A DNA stretch of 64,000 nucleotides from Streptomyces cathayae (GCF_029760955.1 NZ_CP121682.1:4092001-4156000); one strand, 5' to 3'; counted from the first letter of the stretch, positions 1 to 7,828 are shown. Made by a program: numbers and translations. The notes: generated from the letters alone by a model not told the origin.

Positions 1-128
1 CCAGCTAAAACGAACCTGAGCTTGCCCATGTGAAATCGGCTGGCGGCCGTTGTGCTGCATGCTGCCCGCCCGTCACCTGCTTTCCGCACGATCTGGCGCG
101 GACGGGGTGCGGAGAGTCCATCGGGAAC

Positions 129-1073
129 TCAGCTACCGATAGCAGCCGCAGCTTGCTCCCCCAGCGAAGTCACGATCCCACCAAGTGCAGAACCAGCGGC
201 AGGCGCCAAAGCCACAATGAGGCTGTCCGTCAAGCGGCGAAGACGACCACGATCAGGGGTGTCACCGGTTGCTTCCGCTTCAAGCTCGCCGGCGAGCTGC
301 TCTACCTCAACTTGTTGGCCTTCATCGAGACCATACGAAGGGACCCCCTGACGGGCGGCAGTGGCGAAGTGCATGAGCTGAGCAAGGATGGCCGGGTCGA
401 TACCGGATGTGTTGTTCTGAGTGAAGTCCGATTGAGTGCCAACGGCTACATTCTGCGATCTGTCAATCCTGACATTGAATGTTGTGCCACCCTCGGGTGT
501 AGATGAGTTCAAGAATTCCGACACCGATTTCTCGCTTTCTGCGCAATTCACGCCATCGGGAGTTAAGGAGGGGCGGATCAAGTGGTCGATTTGATCGACT
601 TGTGTGCCCTCAATTAATCCTGCAGATTTCAGGTATCGTGCTGCTTTCGCAGTTTCATGCTCAGAGAAACGCTGCCCGGCAAACTGTGATCGATTTGAGG
701 ATAGGAACTGCTCGGTGCTCCCAGGTTGATCCTCGTCCAGGTGCCGCTCATAGAGCCAATGTATTAGGGCAAGACGCAGTTTGGCCGTCCGTGCGGGGCC
801 ATTTCGCCGTTTCGCGCGGAGCTCGGAAACGAAATTAAGTCCGTAATGAGTGATCTTGAAATCCCCCATTCCCGAGGCCAGCTCAAGCAGGCCGGCGCTC
901 TGCAATCGACGCCACGCGGCATCTATGGCTGCAGGGTTAAATGGCGCCCCCTCAAGGTCTACTCGCTTTGAAAGATCACGGTCGACCGCGTCGTACACGT
1001 ATTCAAGAAGAGACAGCTCTTCGGTGCTGAGATACACGGCGGGCACTCTACCTTGGTTCGGCCATCTCTCCAT
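129..1073 (-). CDS. Unknown cargo protein, winged-helix-like N-terminus and glycine-rich hydrophobic C-terminus
   Basis: The 314-residue product is not a family I recognise. Residues about 15-90 and 95-180 read as two winged-helix-like segments (helices ending in LKSAGLIEGT-type turns). A central stretch near residues 205-225 (NVAVGTQSDFTQNN) is the Gly/Asn/Gln strand-rich linker seen in some effector and abortive-infection proteins. The last 35 residues are hydrophobic with small-residue spacing (Gly, Ala, Ser), like a glycine zipper or membrane-inserting tail. Codon use is clearly less GC-biased than the conjugation core, so it is probably recently acquired. It diverges from the 1203-2078 gene with about 130 bp between them. 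A membrane-acting defence effector is only a guess; no clear ribosome-binding site fixes the start. Confidence 0.6.
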   Translation of the reverse strand: MERWPNQGRVPAVYLSTEELSLLEYVYDAVDRDLSKRVDLEGAPFNPAAIDAAWRRLQSAGLLELASGMGDFKITHYGLNFVSELRAKRRNGPARTAKLRLALIHWLYERHLDEDQPGSTEQFLSSNRSQFAGQRFSEHETAKAARYLKSAGLIEGTQVDQIDHLIRPSLTPDGVNCAESEKSVSEFLNSSTPEGGTTFNVRIDRSQNVAVGTQSDFTQNNTSGIDPAILAQLMHFATAARQGVPSYGLDEGQQVEVEQLAGELEAEATGDTPDRGRLRRLTDSLIVALAPAAGSALGGIVTSLGEQAAAAIGS

Positions 1074-1202
1074 AAGGGTCTACGGATGTTACGTTCAGTC
1101 AATGTCTGGCCAGAACTTGACTGTTTGTGTGACCTTCAGCTATTGAGATTGCATCTCTGTGGATTTCGGAAAACGGAACCCTCTTCTATGGAAGGCGCTT
1201 CA

Positions 1203-2078
1203 ATGAAGATGAACGTGCGGGAGTACCTTTACGTCGACACCCCGAGGGTCCGTACATTGCTAGCTCAACTCTCCTCCGGGCTGCCGGAAGAGAGGCGGTC
1301 AGAGCACACCCGAGAATGGAGTGAATCCCTTGTAGGAATCGACGGGCCCAAGAGTGAGGTGCGAGCGGGAGAACGAGAGGTTCGTTCCCTGGCTGACCTC
1401 CATGTGGCGATGCTGGAAGAGGTGGCCGAATACTCTAAAATGCTGCTTGATGTAAGCGATGTGTCAAAGAAGCCGAAGAATTGGCATCGTGAGCGAATCC
1501 ATAAGGCGCTGCGCCCTAGTTCGCTGATCCGGGTAACAGGTCCGACGGCTGTGATCTACCCTGCCGCGTTTGCTGCATCCGCATCGGCTTTCGATGAATT
1601 CAGTGAGGATGATTCGTTTTCCCTGGACCTAGGTAAAATTGTGCGGTCGATGTATGGGGAGCACTTGACGCTCCGTGTCTATCCTTGCGGCGAGGAGGAG
1701 TGGGAATGCCAGTATTCTGGTGTTATTTCTGACCCTGGCGGGTACCTCTCTGGTGAGAAGGAGGTCCTTTTCTCGCGACTGGGTGCCGATCCGCAGGAAT
1801 GGACTACTGTAGCTAGCATCAGCAGGATTCCACGGCGGGACGCCGCCTCTTCGGGGAATCGCTTCGAGCGTATCGTGATGAAACTCCAAGATTCTTTTAG
1901 TGATGAGCAATTGGATCGGAGAATTCTGGAAAAGGTGATCCAAGAGGCTAGTCGAGAGATGGAGCGGATGGGGCTGAGTGAAGCGCCGAGTTGGCCAGCA
2001 GTTTCTGTTATTCCTCTCGCTGTCTATCGTGAAATCAAGCCATCCTTCATTACGTCGGAGCTTGAGTCAGACGACTGA
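1203..2078 (+). CDS. DUF6414-like protein
   Basis: The 291-residue protein opens with VREYLYVDTPRVRTLLAQL, which resembles the N-terminal signature of DUF6414 proteins (tyrosine/aspartate strand, then a helix ending in LLAQL). The middle (residues about 110-150) holds hydrophobic strands ending in an acidic loop; the C-terminus is charged. No catalytic motif is evident. The start at 1203 is chosen because GGAAGG sits 8 nt upstream and the LREY-type signature begins at once; ATG 1188 is an alternative. Base composition is low for Streptomyces (many AAT, TCT, GAT codons), matching the divergent neighbour at 129-1073, and suggests both came in together as cargo. DUF6414 members are found in mobile and phage-related contexts; function unknown. 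Confidence 0.7.
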   Translation: MKMNVREYLYVDTPRVRTLLAQLSSGLPEERRSEHTREWSESLVGIDGPKSEVRAGEREVRSLADLHVAMLEEVAEYSKMLLDVSDVSKKPKNWHRERIHKALRPSSLIRVTGPTAVIYPAAFAASASAFDEFSEDDSFSLDLGKIVRSMYGEHLTLRVYPCGEEEWECQYSGVISDPGGYLSGEKEVLFSRLGADPQEWTTVASISRIPRRDAASSGNRFERIVMKLQDSFSDEQLDRRILEKVIQEASREMERMGLSEAPSWPAVSVIPLAVYREIKPSFITSELESDD

Positions 2079-2151
2079 CCTCGCTTGGCATTGCGAGGTT
2101 GGTGGATTCTTAATGGCCTAGTCAGTTGACGGGCATAACTTTCAGGGATCA

Positions 2152-2374
2152 GCCTCATCCTTATCGGGTCGATAATAGGATGGCAGTGACGTCATTCGAC
2201 CGCCTGAAGTCCTCGGCCGATGGTTCGCTGAGGTCCAGCTCTGACCGTTGAAGTTCGTGCCTGTTGGTGTCAGTCGCTGATGTCAGGCGCTGAATGCCCT
2301 CTTGACAGATCCGCCCGTCGCATTGACGGCCCCCACTTCTGATCCGTAGCTCTACAGAGATCGGGCGACAGCGG
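2152..2374. repeat. Imperfect direct repeat, copy 1
   Basis: This gene-free stretch matches 5149-5367 over its whole length with scattered substitutions and small indels. Shared blocks include GCCTCATCCTTATC at the start, CGCTGAGGTCCAGCTCTGAC in the middle, TGTTGGTGTCA, and CTCTTGACAGATC. On the minus strand both copies carry TTGACA-like hexamers. Neither copy has an intact reading frame. Confidence 0.75.
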
Positions 2375-2592
2375 TCATACAGGTTGCCCTGTGGTCTCCC
2401 GAGGCCACTGCTGGGCGGGGACGATTGCTGTGGTTGCTGTACTCCGCTGCTGTACCGTCCCCATCACCAATCCCGCCAGAAGTCAGTGATCTCGGCACGG
2501 TCGATGCCGCTTCGTGCCGCTATGAGGTTCCCCCGAGATGCGGAGAATGGTGACAGCAGGTCAGGTAGGACTCACAGAGAGGAGCCCTGCTG

Positions 2593-2901
2593 ATGCCTGC
2601 CCCGAGGAAATACCCACTGGAGTTGCGTGAGCGCGCGGTGCGGATGTACCGCACTGCGGAGCCGAAGCCCGTGATCCGCCGCATGGCCGAGGAACTCGGT
2701 GTCCATCATGAGGCCCTGCGCGGCTGGATCCGCCAGGCCGAGGCCGACGCCGGCGAACGCGACGACCTGCTCACCAGCGACGAACGCGCCGAGCTGGCCG
2801 CGCTGCGCAAGGAGAACACCCAGCTCAAGCGGTCCAACGAGATCCTGCGGACGGCCTCGGCTTTTTTCGCGGCACAGCTCGACCCGACCCGGCCCAGGTG
2901 A
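2593..2901 (+). CDS. IS3-family transposase OrfA
   Basis: The 102-residue protein has the OrfA layout: an N-terminal helix-turn-helix (KYPLELRERAVRMYR, then EELGVHHEALRGWIRQAE) that recognises the IS ends, then a leucine-zipper-like coiled coil (ELAALRKENTQLKRSNEIL) for multimerisation with OrfAB. It starts with ATG at 2593 preceded by GAGAGGAG. Its 3' end overlaps orfB by 4 bp. A run of six T (2862-2867) near its end is a likely -1 frameshift site that would create the OrfAB fusion transposase. Confidence 0.95.
   Translation: MPAPRKYPLELRERAVRMYRTAEPKPVIRRMAEELGVHHEALRGWIRQAEADAGERDDLLTSDERAELAALRKENTQLKRSNEILRTASAFFAAQLDPTRPR
2861..2868 (+). other. Probable programmed -1 frameshift site of the IS
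   Basis: CTTTTTTC lies in orfA codons Ala-Phe-Phe. orfB lies in the -1 frame relative to orfA, and that frame is open from this run to the orfB GTG at 2898, as needed for OrfAB production. Homopolymeric T or A runs are the standard slippery signals of IS3-family elements. Confidence 0.7.
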
Positions 2902-3821
2902 CCGCGCTCCTCGACGAGCACGAGAACCTGGAGGTCGAGCCCACCCTCCGGGAACTGCACATCCCTTCCTCCACCTACTACCGCTGGCGCCGGGCGAAGA
3001 AGGAGCCGTGCGAACGGCACCGCCGGGACACCGAGCTGACCAGGCAGATCCAGCAGATCCACACCGACTCCGGCGGAATCTACGGCTCGCCCCGCGTGCA
3101 CGCCGTCCTGAAGCGCGAAGGCGTCTACGTCGGCCGCAAACGAGTCGAACGGCTCATGCGCGAAGCCGGCCTCGCCGGGATCAGTCCTCGCCGGACGGGC
3201 AAGGGCTTCACCCGCCGCGACCGGGACGCCGACCTCGCCCCGGATTTGGTCAGGCGCGACTTCACCGCCGACAGGCCGAACCGGCTGTGGGTCACCGACC
3301 TCACCATGATCTCGACCCTTGAGGGACCCTTGTGGCTGTCGGCGATCAGGGACGCGTTCTCCCGTCGGGTGGTGGCCTGGGAGACCTCCGCCCACGCGGA
3401 CGCCGACCTCGTGCTGGCCACCCTCGAGTACGCCCTCGCGTCCCGGGAGGTCGAGCCCGGCCAGCTGATTCACCATGCGGACCACGGCTGTCAGTACACG
3501 TCCGTGAAGCTCACAACACGCTTGGTGCGGGCAGGAATTGAGGCATCCATGGGCTCCGTCGGGGACTCGTACGACAACGCCCTGGCGGAGAACCTCTGGA
3601 TGCTCATCAAGACCGAGGGCCTCCGCGGCCGCACCTTCGCCACCCGGGCCGAGGCGAACCTCGCGCTCTTCGAGTACATCGACGGGTTCTACAACAGTCG
3701 GCGCATCCAGAAACGCCTCGGCTACCTCAGCCCCGTCGAGTTCGAAGAGAAGCACTACGCCGAGCAGGCAGCGTCCGAACGAGTGAACCTGAAACCCCGC
3801 CAACCCGCTCTGACCAGCTGA
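2898..3821 (+). CDS. IS3-family transposase OrfB, DDE catalytic subunit
   Basis: The 307-residue protein has an N-terminal HTH_21-like region (GGIYGSPRVHAVLKREGVYV) followed by an rve integrase core. The DDE triad can be placed: Asp in LWVTDLTMI (about residue 134), Asp in HADHGCQYTS (about 195), Glu in DNALAENLWMLIKTE (about 231). Full length for the family with a normal C-terminus (GYLSPVEFEE). It may start at GTG 2898, overlapping orfA, but functional transposase is probably OrfAB made by frameshifting. Confidence 0.95.
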   Translation: MTALLDEHENLEVEPTLRELHIPSSTYYRWRRAKKEPCERHRRDTELTRQIQQIHTDSGGIYGSPRVHAVLKREGVYVGRKRVERLMREAGLAGISPRRTGKGFTRRDRDADLAPDLVRRDFTADRPNRLWVTDLTMISTLEGPLWLSAIRDAFSRRVVAWETSAHADADLVLATLEYALASREVEPGQLIHHADHGCQYTSVKLTTRLVRAGIEASMGSVGDSYDNALAENLWMLIKTEGLRGRTFATRAEANLALFEYIDGFYNSRRIQKRLGYLSPVEFEEKHYAEQAASERVNLKPRQPALTS

Positions 3822-3974
3822 TCAGCCCCTCCCGAGCAACGGGGGAACCTCACTAGGGCAGCCACGTCGATGTTGTGCTCGCTCAGGGTCTGGTCGATGT
3901 ACTCGCACAGTTGCTCACGCTCCTCTGTGCAGAACCCGGGCCTCCCGTACGCGTAGTCCTCCTTCGACCTCCCA

Positions 3975-4459
3975 GTGGGCAGCCCATCCCCTAAAATCGA
4001 ACCTTTGAGCGATCCGTGGCGGGAGCTGCTCCTCTTCGACACTGCGGACACTTGGTCGACCCACGGCCTCGCCCGGGTCCGACGCCAGATCGAGGGCGAG
4101 GAACCTCGCCAAGACGCACGAGTACGCCATCGAGTTCATCGAGCGGGCCTGCGTGGTGGGTGACGTCGCGGACCCCGCGAGGCACGTGAAGTATGGCGCG
4201 GAGATCCGGGTGGACTTCGACGCCATGACCAACAAGCTGCAATCGACAAGGTGGAGGTCGGTATTGGCGTGTACGTGGGGACCTATAGGCAGGTTCAGCG
4301 AGATGGGCTACCTCGTCTACCAGGAGAACGACGCCGACAAGGTGCTGCCTGAGATCGACGCGCTCGGCAAGTTGGGCGGCATGTGCATCGAGCACACATG
4401 ACGGCCGACCTGCACGGTGGGCATGCTGCACACCTCCGGCAAGTCTGACTACGTCAAGA
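3975..4459 (+). pseudogene. Decayed coding remnant, unidentified
   Basis: Short protein-like stretches follow one another in different plus-strand frames: one near 3995-4085, one around 4100-4240 (KTHEYAIEFIERACVVGDVA and on), one in the same frame to TGA near 4401 (ending GKLGGMCIEHT), then a third-frame tail ending VKKGVEGD and a stop near 4479. Composition is coding-like but stops and frame changes break it. It overlaps the antisense HTH gene at its left end. I cannot name the ancestor. Confidence 0.35.
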
Positions 4460-5620
4460 AGGGCGTAGAGGGGGACTAGGAGGAGCAGCGCCACGCACTT
4501 CTCCTGAACTTCACCGTTTCACGTGAAACATGCGTGTGAACCGGCTGACCTGCGCGTATGCCGTGCGCACCACGAGGGCGACACCAATACCACAGGGAGT
4601 CAGCACTCGACGGCCAGTTTAAGCGAACGCGTAATGGGCCGTCATCTGCTGGAAGTCTCCTCCAGGCTGGGTCATTAGAGCGTGCCGCCCAGTGTCAGCA
4701 GCGTGCGTCAAAATGGAGCACGCGGCCACGGCCTCCTCCGGAAACGGCGGCGGCCCCCTGGTCCTACGCAGGAGGCCGCCAACACCGTCAGAAACGCCAA
4801 CCGAAGGAGGTCGACATTCCCAGCCCCCGAAAGTGTAGGCGCTGCCACCGTCAGCGGCCTACGCACAAGATCGCCCGCACCGTCCGTGGAACCCGCCGGA
4901 TAGGCGCCAACCTCGCCGAACGAGGTGCACGACGCCACTTCCGCCGGCTCCTGAGTTCCGCCGCGGATGAGCTGATGCGCGCGGGCGTGAAAGCCAGCAT
5001 GAGCGGGGTCGCGACGTTCGCGCTGTACTGGTGGCATCACCACCACTGATCAATCTGGAGAGCCCGGTGCTCCGCCTGGCCGACGCCGGGCCCTCCATGG
5101 CAGCTCGTCTCCCCGCTCCTCAGCGGCCGTTGCTGGCTTCGAGATCTTGCCTCATCCTTATCAGGTCGATCACGGGATGACAGGAACCTCCGTCAACCGC
5201 TCGAAGCGCTCGGCCGACGGTCCGCTGAGGTCCAGCTCTGACCGACGGAGTCCGCGTCTGTTGGTGTCAACCGTTGATGTCAGACACCGGACGCCTCTTG
5301 ACAGATCTGCCGATCGCACCGACACCGCACCTCTGATTTGCAGCTCTGCGCAGATCCGCTGCCGATGCTCGCCCCGGCCGTCACCCTCGCGTTGGCACGT
5401 AGATGCTTCTCAACTGCCCTTTTGGAGGGAGCCTTCAGCCTCCTGGAGGGCTCCAACACCCTCTGAGCTGCTGCGTTTCGCGATCAAGCCTCGACGTGCC
5501 TGATGATCATTCAGCGAATGTCCGATATGCGGCTTGTAAAGAGAGTGTGGGATGGGTCTCAGAAGCCCTGATCAAGTTGGTATTCGGCCGCTCACAGGCA
5601 GCAAGATTCATGCAACCGCA
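4460..5620. other. Gene-poor decayed region
   Basis: An open frame at 4558-5049 exists, but its composition (runs of Arg, Pro, Ser; His-rich end), lack of a ribosome-binding site and lack of recognisable domains argue against a gene. A weak GC stem pairs 5062-5067 with 5086-5091. The direct repeat copy 2 lies at 5149-5367. Bases 5480-5600 are comparatively AT-rich with no feature I can support. Confidence 0.5.
5149..5367. repeat. Imperfect direct repeat, copy 2
   Basis: Diverged copy of 2152-2374, about 3.0 kb downstream in the same orientation. Between the copies lie the IS, the split HTH gene and the coding remnants. If the 1330-bp IS is subtracted, the original spacing would have been about 1.7 kb. 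Confidence 0.75.
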
Positions 5621-5663
5621 AGGGCCCGTCGGTGCAACCTCTCACAGTCTGCCGACGGGCCCT
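5621..5663 (+). terminator. Strong hairpin upstream of small membrane gene
   Basis: AGGGCCCGTCGG at 5621-5632 pairs perfectly with CCGACGGGCCCT at 5652-5663 around a 19-nt loop. No U-run follows. It could be a factor-independent terminator of the GC-rich type or a structured leader of the gene at 5702. Confidence 0.6.
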
Positions 5664-5701
5664 GTGGGCCCACATCCCTGCAATAGAAGACTGGACCCAG
5701 A

Positions 5702-5932
5702 ATGGACAGTACACAGGCCGTGTCCAAGAAGTCGCCCGTCCCCGGCGCGATGCTCGTCACGTCCCTCGGCCTCGGCGCGGGCAATATCGGCTTCGCCGCC
5801 GGCATCTTTGGCCGCCTTGCCGGTGACCAGACCCTGTACGCGGCCACTGCCACCGGAGTGTTCGCCGGTGCAGGAGCTTTCACCCTGGCCCTCACGATCG
5901 CCTCGTTCATCCGCAAGAACAGCGAGAGCTAA
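5702..5932 (+). CDS. Small two-helix membrane protein, unknown
   Basis: The 76-residue product has two hydrophobic segments rich in Gly/Ala (residues about 15-37 and 45-68), a short polar turn between them, and a basic C-terminus (FIRKNSES). No family recognised. No clear ribosome-binding site precedes the ATG, so it may be leaderless or translated from the hairpin leader at 5621-5663. It sits left of the pif gene in the element. Small membrane proteins of this shape are common in mobile elements as holin-like, immunity or toxin peptides, but nothing here decides between these. Confidence 0.5.
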   Translation: MDSTQAVSKKSPVPGAMLVTSLGLGAGNIGFAAGIFGRLAGDQTLYAATATGVFAGAGAFTLALTIASFIRKNSES

Positions 5933-6007
5933 GGAACTTCAGTTGCAGCGTGCGGCCTGGACACCATCCGCACGCTGCGCTGCCCCTTAAGCGACCACGC
6001 TCCCCAC

Positions 6008-6157
6008 CTCCCATCCCGTACGCCGTCGACCCACACACCGTGGAGCAGGCGTGGTTCAGGGGCGTCAAGGTGGAGCGCGCCACTGTACGAACGACTTTGA
6101 CGCCCCTGGGCCGCGTCTGCTCGGCTCTGCCTGGGTCGATGGTGTACGGGATGGGAG
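6008..6157. repeat. Long imperfect inverted repeat (61-nt arms)
   Basis: Left arm 6008-6068 (starting CTCCCATCCCGTAC, ending GGGGCGTCAA) is matched by the complement of right arm 6097-6157 (starting TTGACGCCCC, ending GTACGGGATGGGAG) with about a dozen mismatches and equal length. The 28-nt centre holds a GCGCGC core. The region has no gene. It could extrude as a cruciform or form a large RNA hairpin; roles as a replication/transfer structure, a MITE-like insertion or a regulatory RNA are possible. Confidence 0.8.
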
Positions 6158-6426
6158 CACCTCACGCACGCCCCTACGGACCTGCAGTCGGCGACGGCGC
6201 CCCCTCCATCCCGGTGCCGGCCGATCCCCCGCCGGAGGCATTGCCTTGACCGCGGGCCGCTCTCTGCGGTGATCGACTCGTGGCCTCCGGCCCTGTCCAC
6301 ATGTGGGCGCGCGTCGGCGCAGCGCGGGCGGAGCGGGCCGAAGGCAGGAGCGGCGCCCGGAGCGGAGCCGGGAAGCGCGCCCGGCGGAGCGGAGCGCAGC
6401 CGGGGCTTGATGAAGTAGGGAAAGTC

Positions 6427-6879
6427 TTATCCCGTTGGGATGAGCTGCTTGCCGTCGTGGCTTCGTACGTGGGGACCGTTGCCGTCCAAGGCGTCCAAGA
6501 GCCTGATTGCGTAGACCTCGGACATGCGCTCGCTGACTTCGTTGGGTGTGAGCCAGGAGACGGCTGTCGACTCGTCAGAGGTGCGTTCGGTGCCGCCGGA
6601 GGGCTTGCAGCGGAAGACCAGGGCCACGATGCCGCGGGTCGTGTTCTTGTAGACGCCGGTGAGTTCGTCCACCTCGACGTGGATGCCGGTCTCCTCCAGG
6701 ACCTCGCGGGCGACGCCGGCCTCTGGGGTCTCGTCGAGTTCGAGCACGCCGCCGGGGAGTTCCCATGTGCCGTTGTCCGCCCGGCGGATCGCCAGGAGGC
6801 GCCCGTCCTCGCGTACCACTACCCCGGCTACGGATACGGAGTGCAGCGGCGGTGACGTTGCTTCCTGTGGTTGACTCAT
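6427..6879 (-). CDS. pif: Nudix hydrolase, Pif-like (AICE immunity factor)
   Basis: The 150-residue protein carries a complete Nudix box, GGVLELDETPEAGVAREVLE followed by ETGI, matching GX5EX7REUXEEXGU, and the upstream beta strand VAGVVVREDGRLLAIRR. In pSAM2 the Nudix protein Pif blocks redundant transfer between cells already holding the element. Position beside the GntR repressor and opposite to the transfer genes fits that role. The start at 6879 (MSQPQEATS) is chosen by homology-like length; ATG 6891 is in frame just upstream, and no Shine-Dalgarno is visible. Only 30 bp separates it from the divergent regulator, and an operator-like motif spans its start, so repressor control is likely. 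Confidence 0.85.
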   Translation of the reverse strand: MSQPQEATSPPLHSVSVAGVVVREDGRLLAIRRADNGTWELPGGVLELDETPEAGVAREVLEETGIHVEVDELTGVYKNTTRGIVALVFRCKPSGGTERTSDESTAVSWLTPNEVSERMSEVYAIRLLDALDGNGPHVRSHDGKQLIPTG

Positions 6880-6889
6880 GTACAGGAGC
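6874..6889. promoter_or_regulatory. Repressor operator-like site between pif and GntR gene
   Basis: ACTCATGTACAGGAGC is a near-palindrome of the same form as three sites at 7742-7820 (shared pattern ACTC-N-T-N-TA-N-A-N-GAGT). It overlaps both divergent promoters/starts, suggesting autoregulation of the korSA-like gene and control of pif. Confidence 0.65.
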
Positions 6890-6909
6890 ATAGGAGGCGG
6901 AGAGGGACG

Positions 6910-7689
6910 ATGGGAACCGCGGTAGAGGGGGGCAGGTCCGGGCCTCGGTACGTGCAGATCGCTGATGAGATCGTGCAGCAGATCCGGGCGGGTGTGCTCA
7001 AGCCTGGTGACATGGTGCCGAGTGAGTCGGAACTGGTGGAGCGCTACGGCGTTTCTGGCGGCACAATCCGTAAGGCCATGGTCGAGGTGCGGGCCAGTGG
7101 GCTCGTCGAGACTCGGCACGGCAAGGGCTCGATCGTGAAGGATCGGCCGCCGGTGCGGCACCGTTCCTCTGATCGCTTCCGGCGCTCGCTCCGGCAGGGC
7201 GGCAAGGCCGCGTATCTCGCGGAGTCCGCGCAGTCCGGTGCCACGGCGAAGGTGAGCGTCCTCTACATCGGGCCCATGGAGGCCCCCACGGATGCCGCCC
7301 AGCGACTGGGCGTCCCCGTCGGCACTCAGGTGCTTGCCCGGCGGCGCCTCTACTTCCGCAACGGCACTCCGGTTGAGACCGCCTCCTCGTATCTCCCGTG
7401 GGACGTCGTGAAGGAGATCCCGGAGCTGTTCGCCGAGAACCCCGGCGGCGGTGGCATCTATGCCCGACTCGAGGACCACGGGCATGAGTTCGCCGAGTTC
7501 GTCGAGACGCTGCAAGCTCGGCCGGCCTCCAAGGCGGAGGCGTCCGAACTGGCGCTCAGTCCGGGTGCCCCGGTGGTTCACCTGATCCGTGAGGCTCGCA
7601 CAACGGCGGGGCTCGTGGTCGAGGTCTGCGACACGCTCATGGCCGCTGACCAGTTCGTTTTCGAGTACCGGATCCCCGCCGCCGACTGA
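6910..7689 (+). CDS. korSA: GntR-family transcriptional regulator, KorSA-like
   Basis: The 259-residue protein has an N-terminal GntR winged helix (IADEIVQQIRAGVLKPGDMV, PSESELVERYGVSGGTIRKA, then the wing GLVETRHGKGSIV) and a C-terminal UTRA-type effector domain (residues about 100-255). KorSA of pSAM2 is a GntR repressor that keeps the element integrated by silencing replication and transfer genes. The start at 6910 is set by GGAGGCGGAGAGG a few bases upstream; longer in-frame starts at 6871 and others lack one. Four similar operator-like motifs surround this gene. Confidence 0.9.
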   Translation: MGTAVEGGRSGPRYVQIADEIVQQIRAGVLKPGDMVPSESELVERYGVSGGTIRKAMVEVRASGLVETRHGKGSIVKDRPPVRHRSSDRFRRSLRQGGKAAYLAESAQSGATAKVSVLYIGPMEAPTDAAQRLGVPVGTQVLARRRLYFRNGTPVETASSYLPWDVVKEIPELFAENPGGGGIYARLEDHGHEFAEFVETLQARPASKAEASELALSPGAPVVHLIREARTTAGLVVEVCDTLMAADQFVFEYRIPAAD

Positions 7690-7741
7690 CGCCCGCTCAA
7701 CTCTCCGTAACCCGTCGCGACTTCTCAGCCGCGGCGGGTTG

Positions 7742-7820
7742 ACTCATGTATAGGAGTCAGGCACTCTTCTTTATGTCACTCATATACATGAGTGACGAAG
7801 TTCAGCCTCTCTATAGGAGT
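7742..7820. promoter_or_regulatory. Cluster of three GntR operator-like palindromes before the transfer operon
   Basis: Three related sites lie between the regulator and the transfer genes: ACTCATGTATAGGAGT (7742-7757), ACTCATATACATGAGT (7778-7793, inside a perfect palindrome GTCACTCAT/ATGAGTGAC at 7775-7796) and a half-conserved site ending TATAGGAGT (7805-7820). The last overlaps the AGGAG ribosome-binding site of the gene at 7829. GntR repressors bind such spaced palindromes, so the transfer operon is probably repressed from here. Confidence 0.75.
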
Positions 7821-7828
7821 GATCTGCT

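Larger units (their letters stand above)
2523..3852 (+). mobile_element. IS3-family insertion sequence, complete
   Basis: The 1330-bp element is bounded by perfect 13-bp terminal inverted repeats, TGAGGTTCCCCCG at 2523-2535 and its complement at 3840-3852. It is flanked by a 3-bp direct repeat CTA (2520-2522 and 3853-3855), the target duplication. It carries overlapping orfA and orfB in the usual IS3 arrangement with a T6 slippery run. Both frames and both ends look intact, so the copy should be active. Confidence 0.95.
2464..4051 (-). pseudogene. Small HTH protein gene split by the IS3-family insertion
   Basis: On the minus strand a reading frame from ATG at 4051 runs to the right edge of the IS (3853). 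Removing 2523-3852 and one copy of the CTA target duplication joins it in frame to bases 2519-2464, ending in TGA. The restored product is 84 residues. Its C-terminus, built across the junction, reads DVAALAARSGIDRAEITDFW, which looks like a Cro/XRE-type helix-turn-helix. In the interrupted state translation would run into IS sequence and lose the HTH half. The clean in-frame rejoining shows the gene was intact at insertion, so the IS event is recent. The start is less certain than the C-terminus. Confidence 0.75.

Noticed and set aside
4558..5049. 163-residue plus-strand frame
   Set aside because: No ribosome-binding site, Arg/Pro/Ser-rich composition, odd His-rich end, no recognisable domain; lies in decayed DNA.
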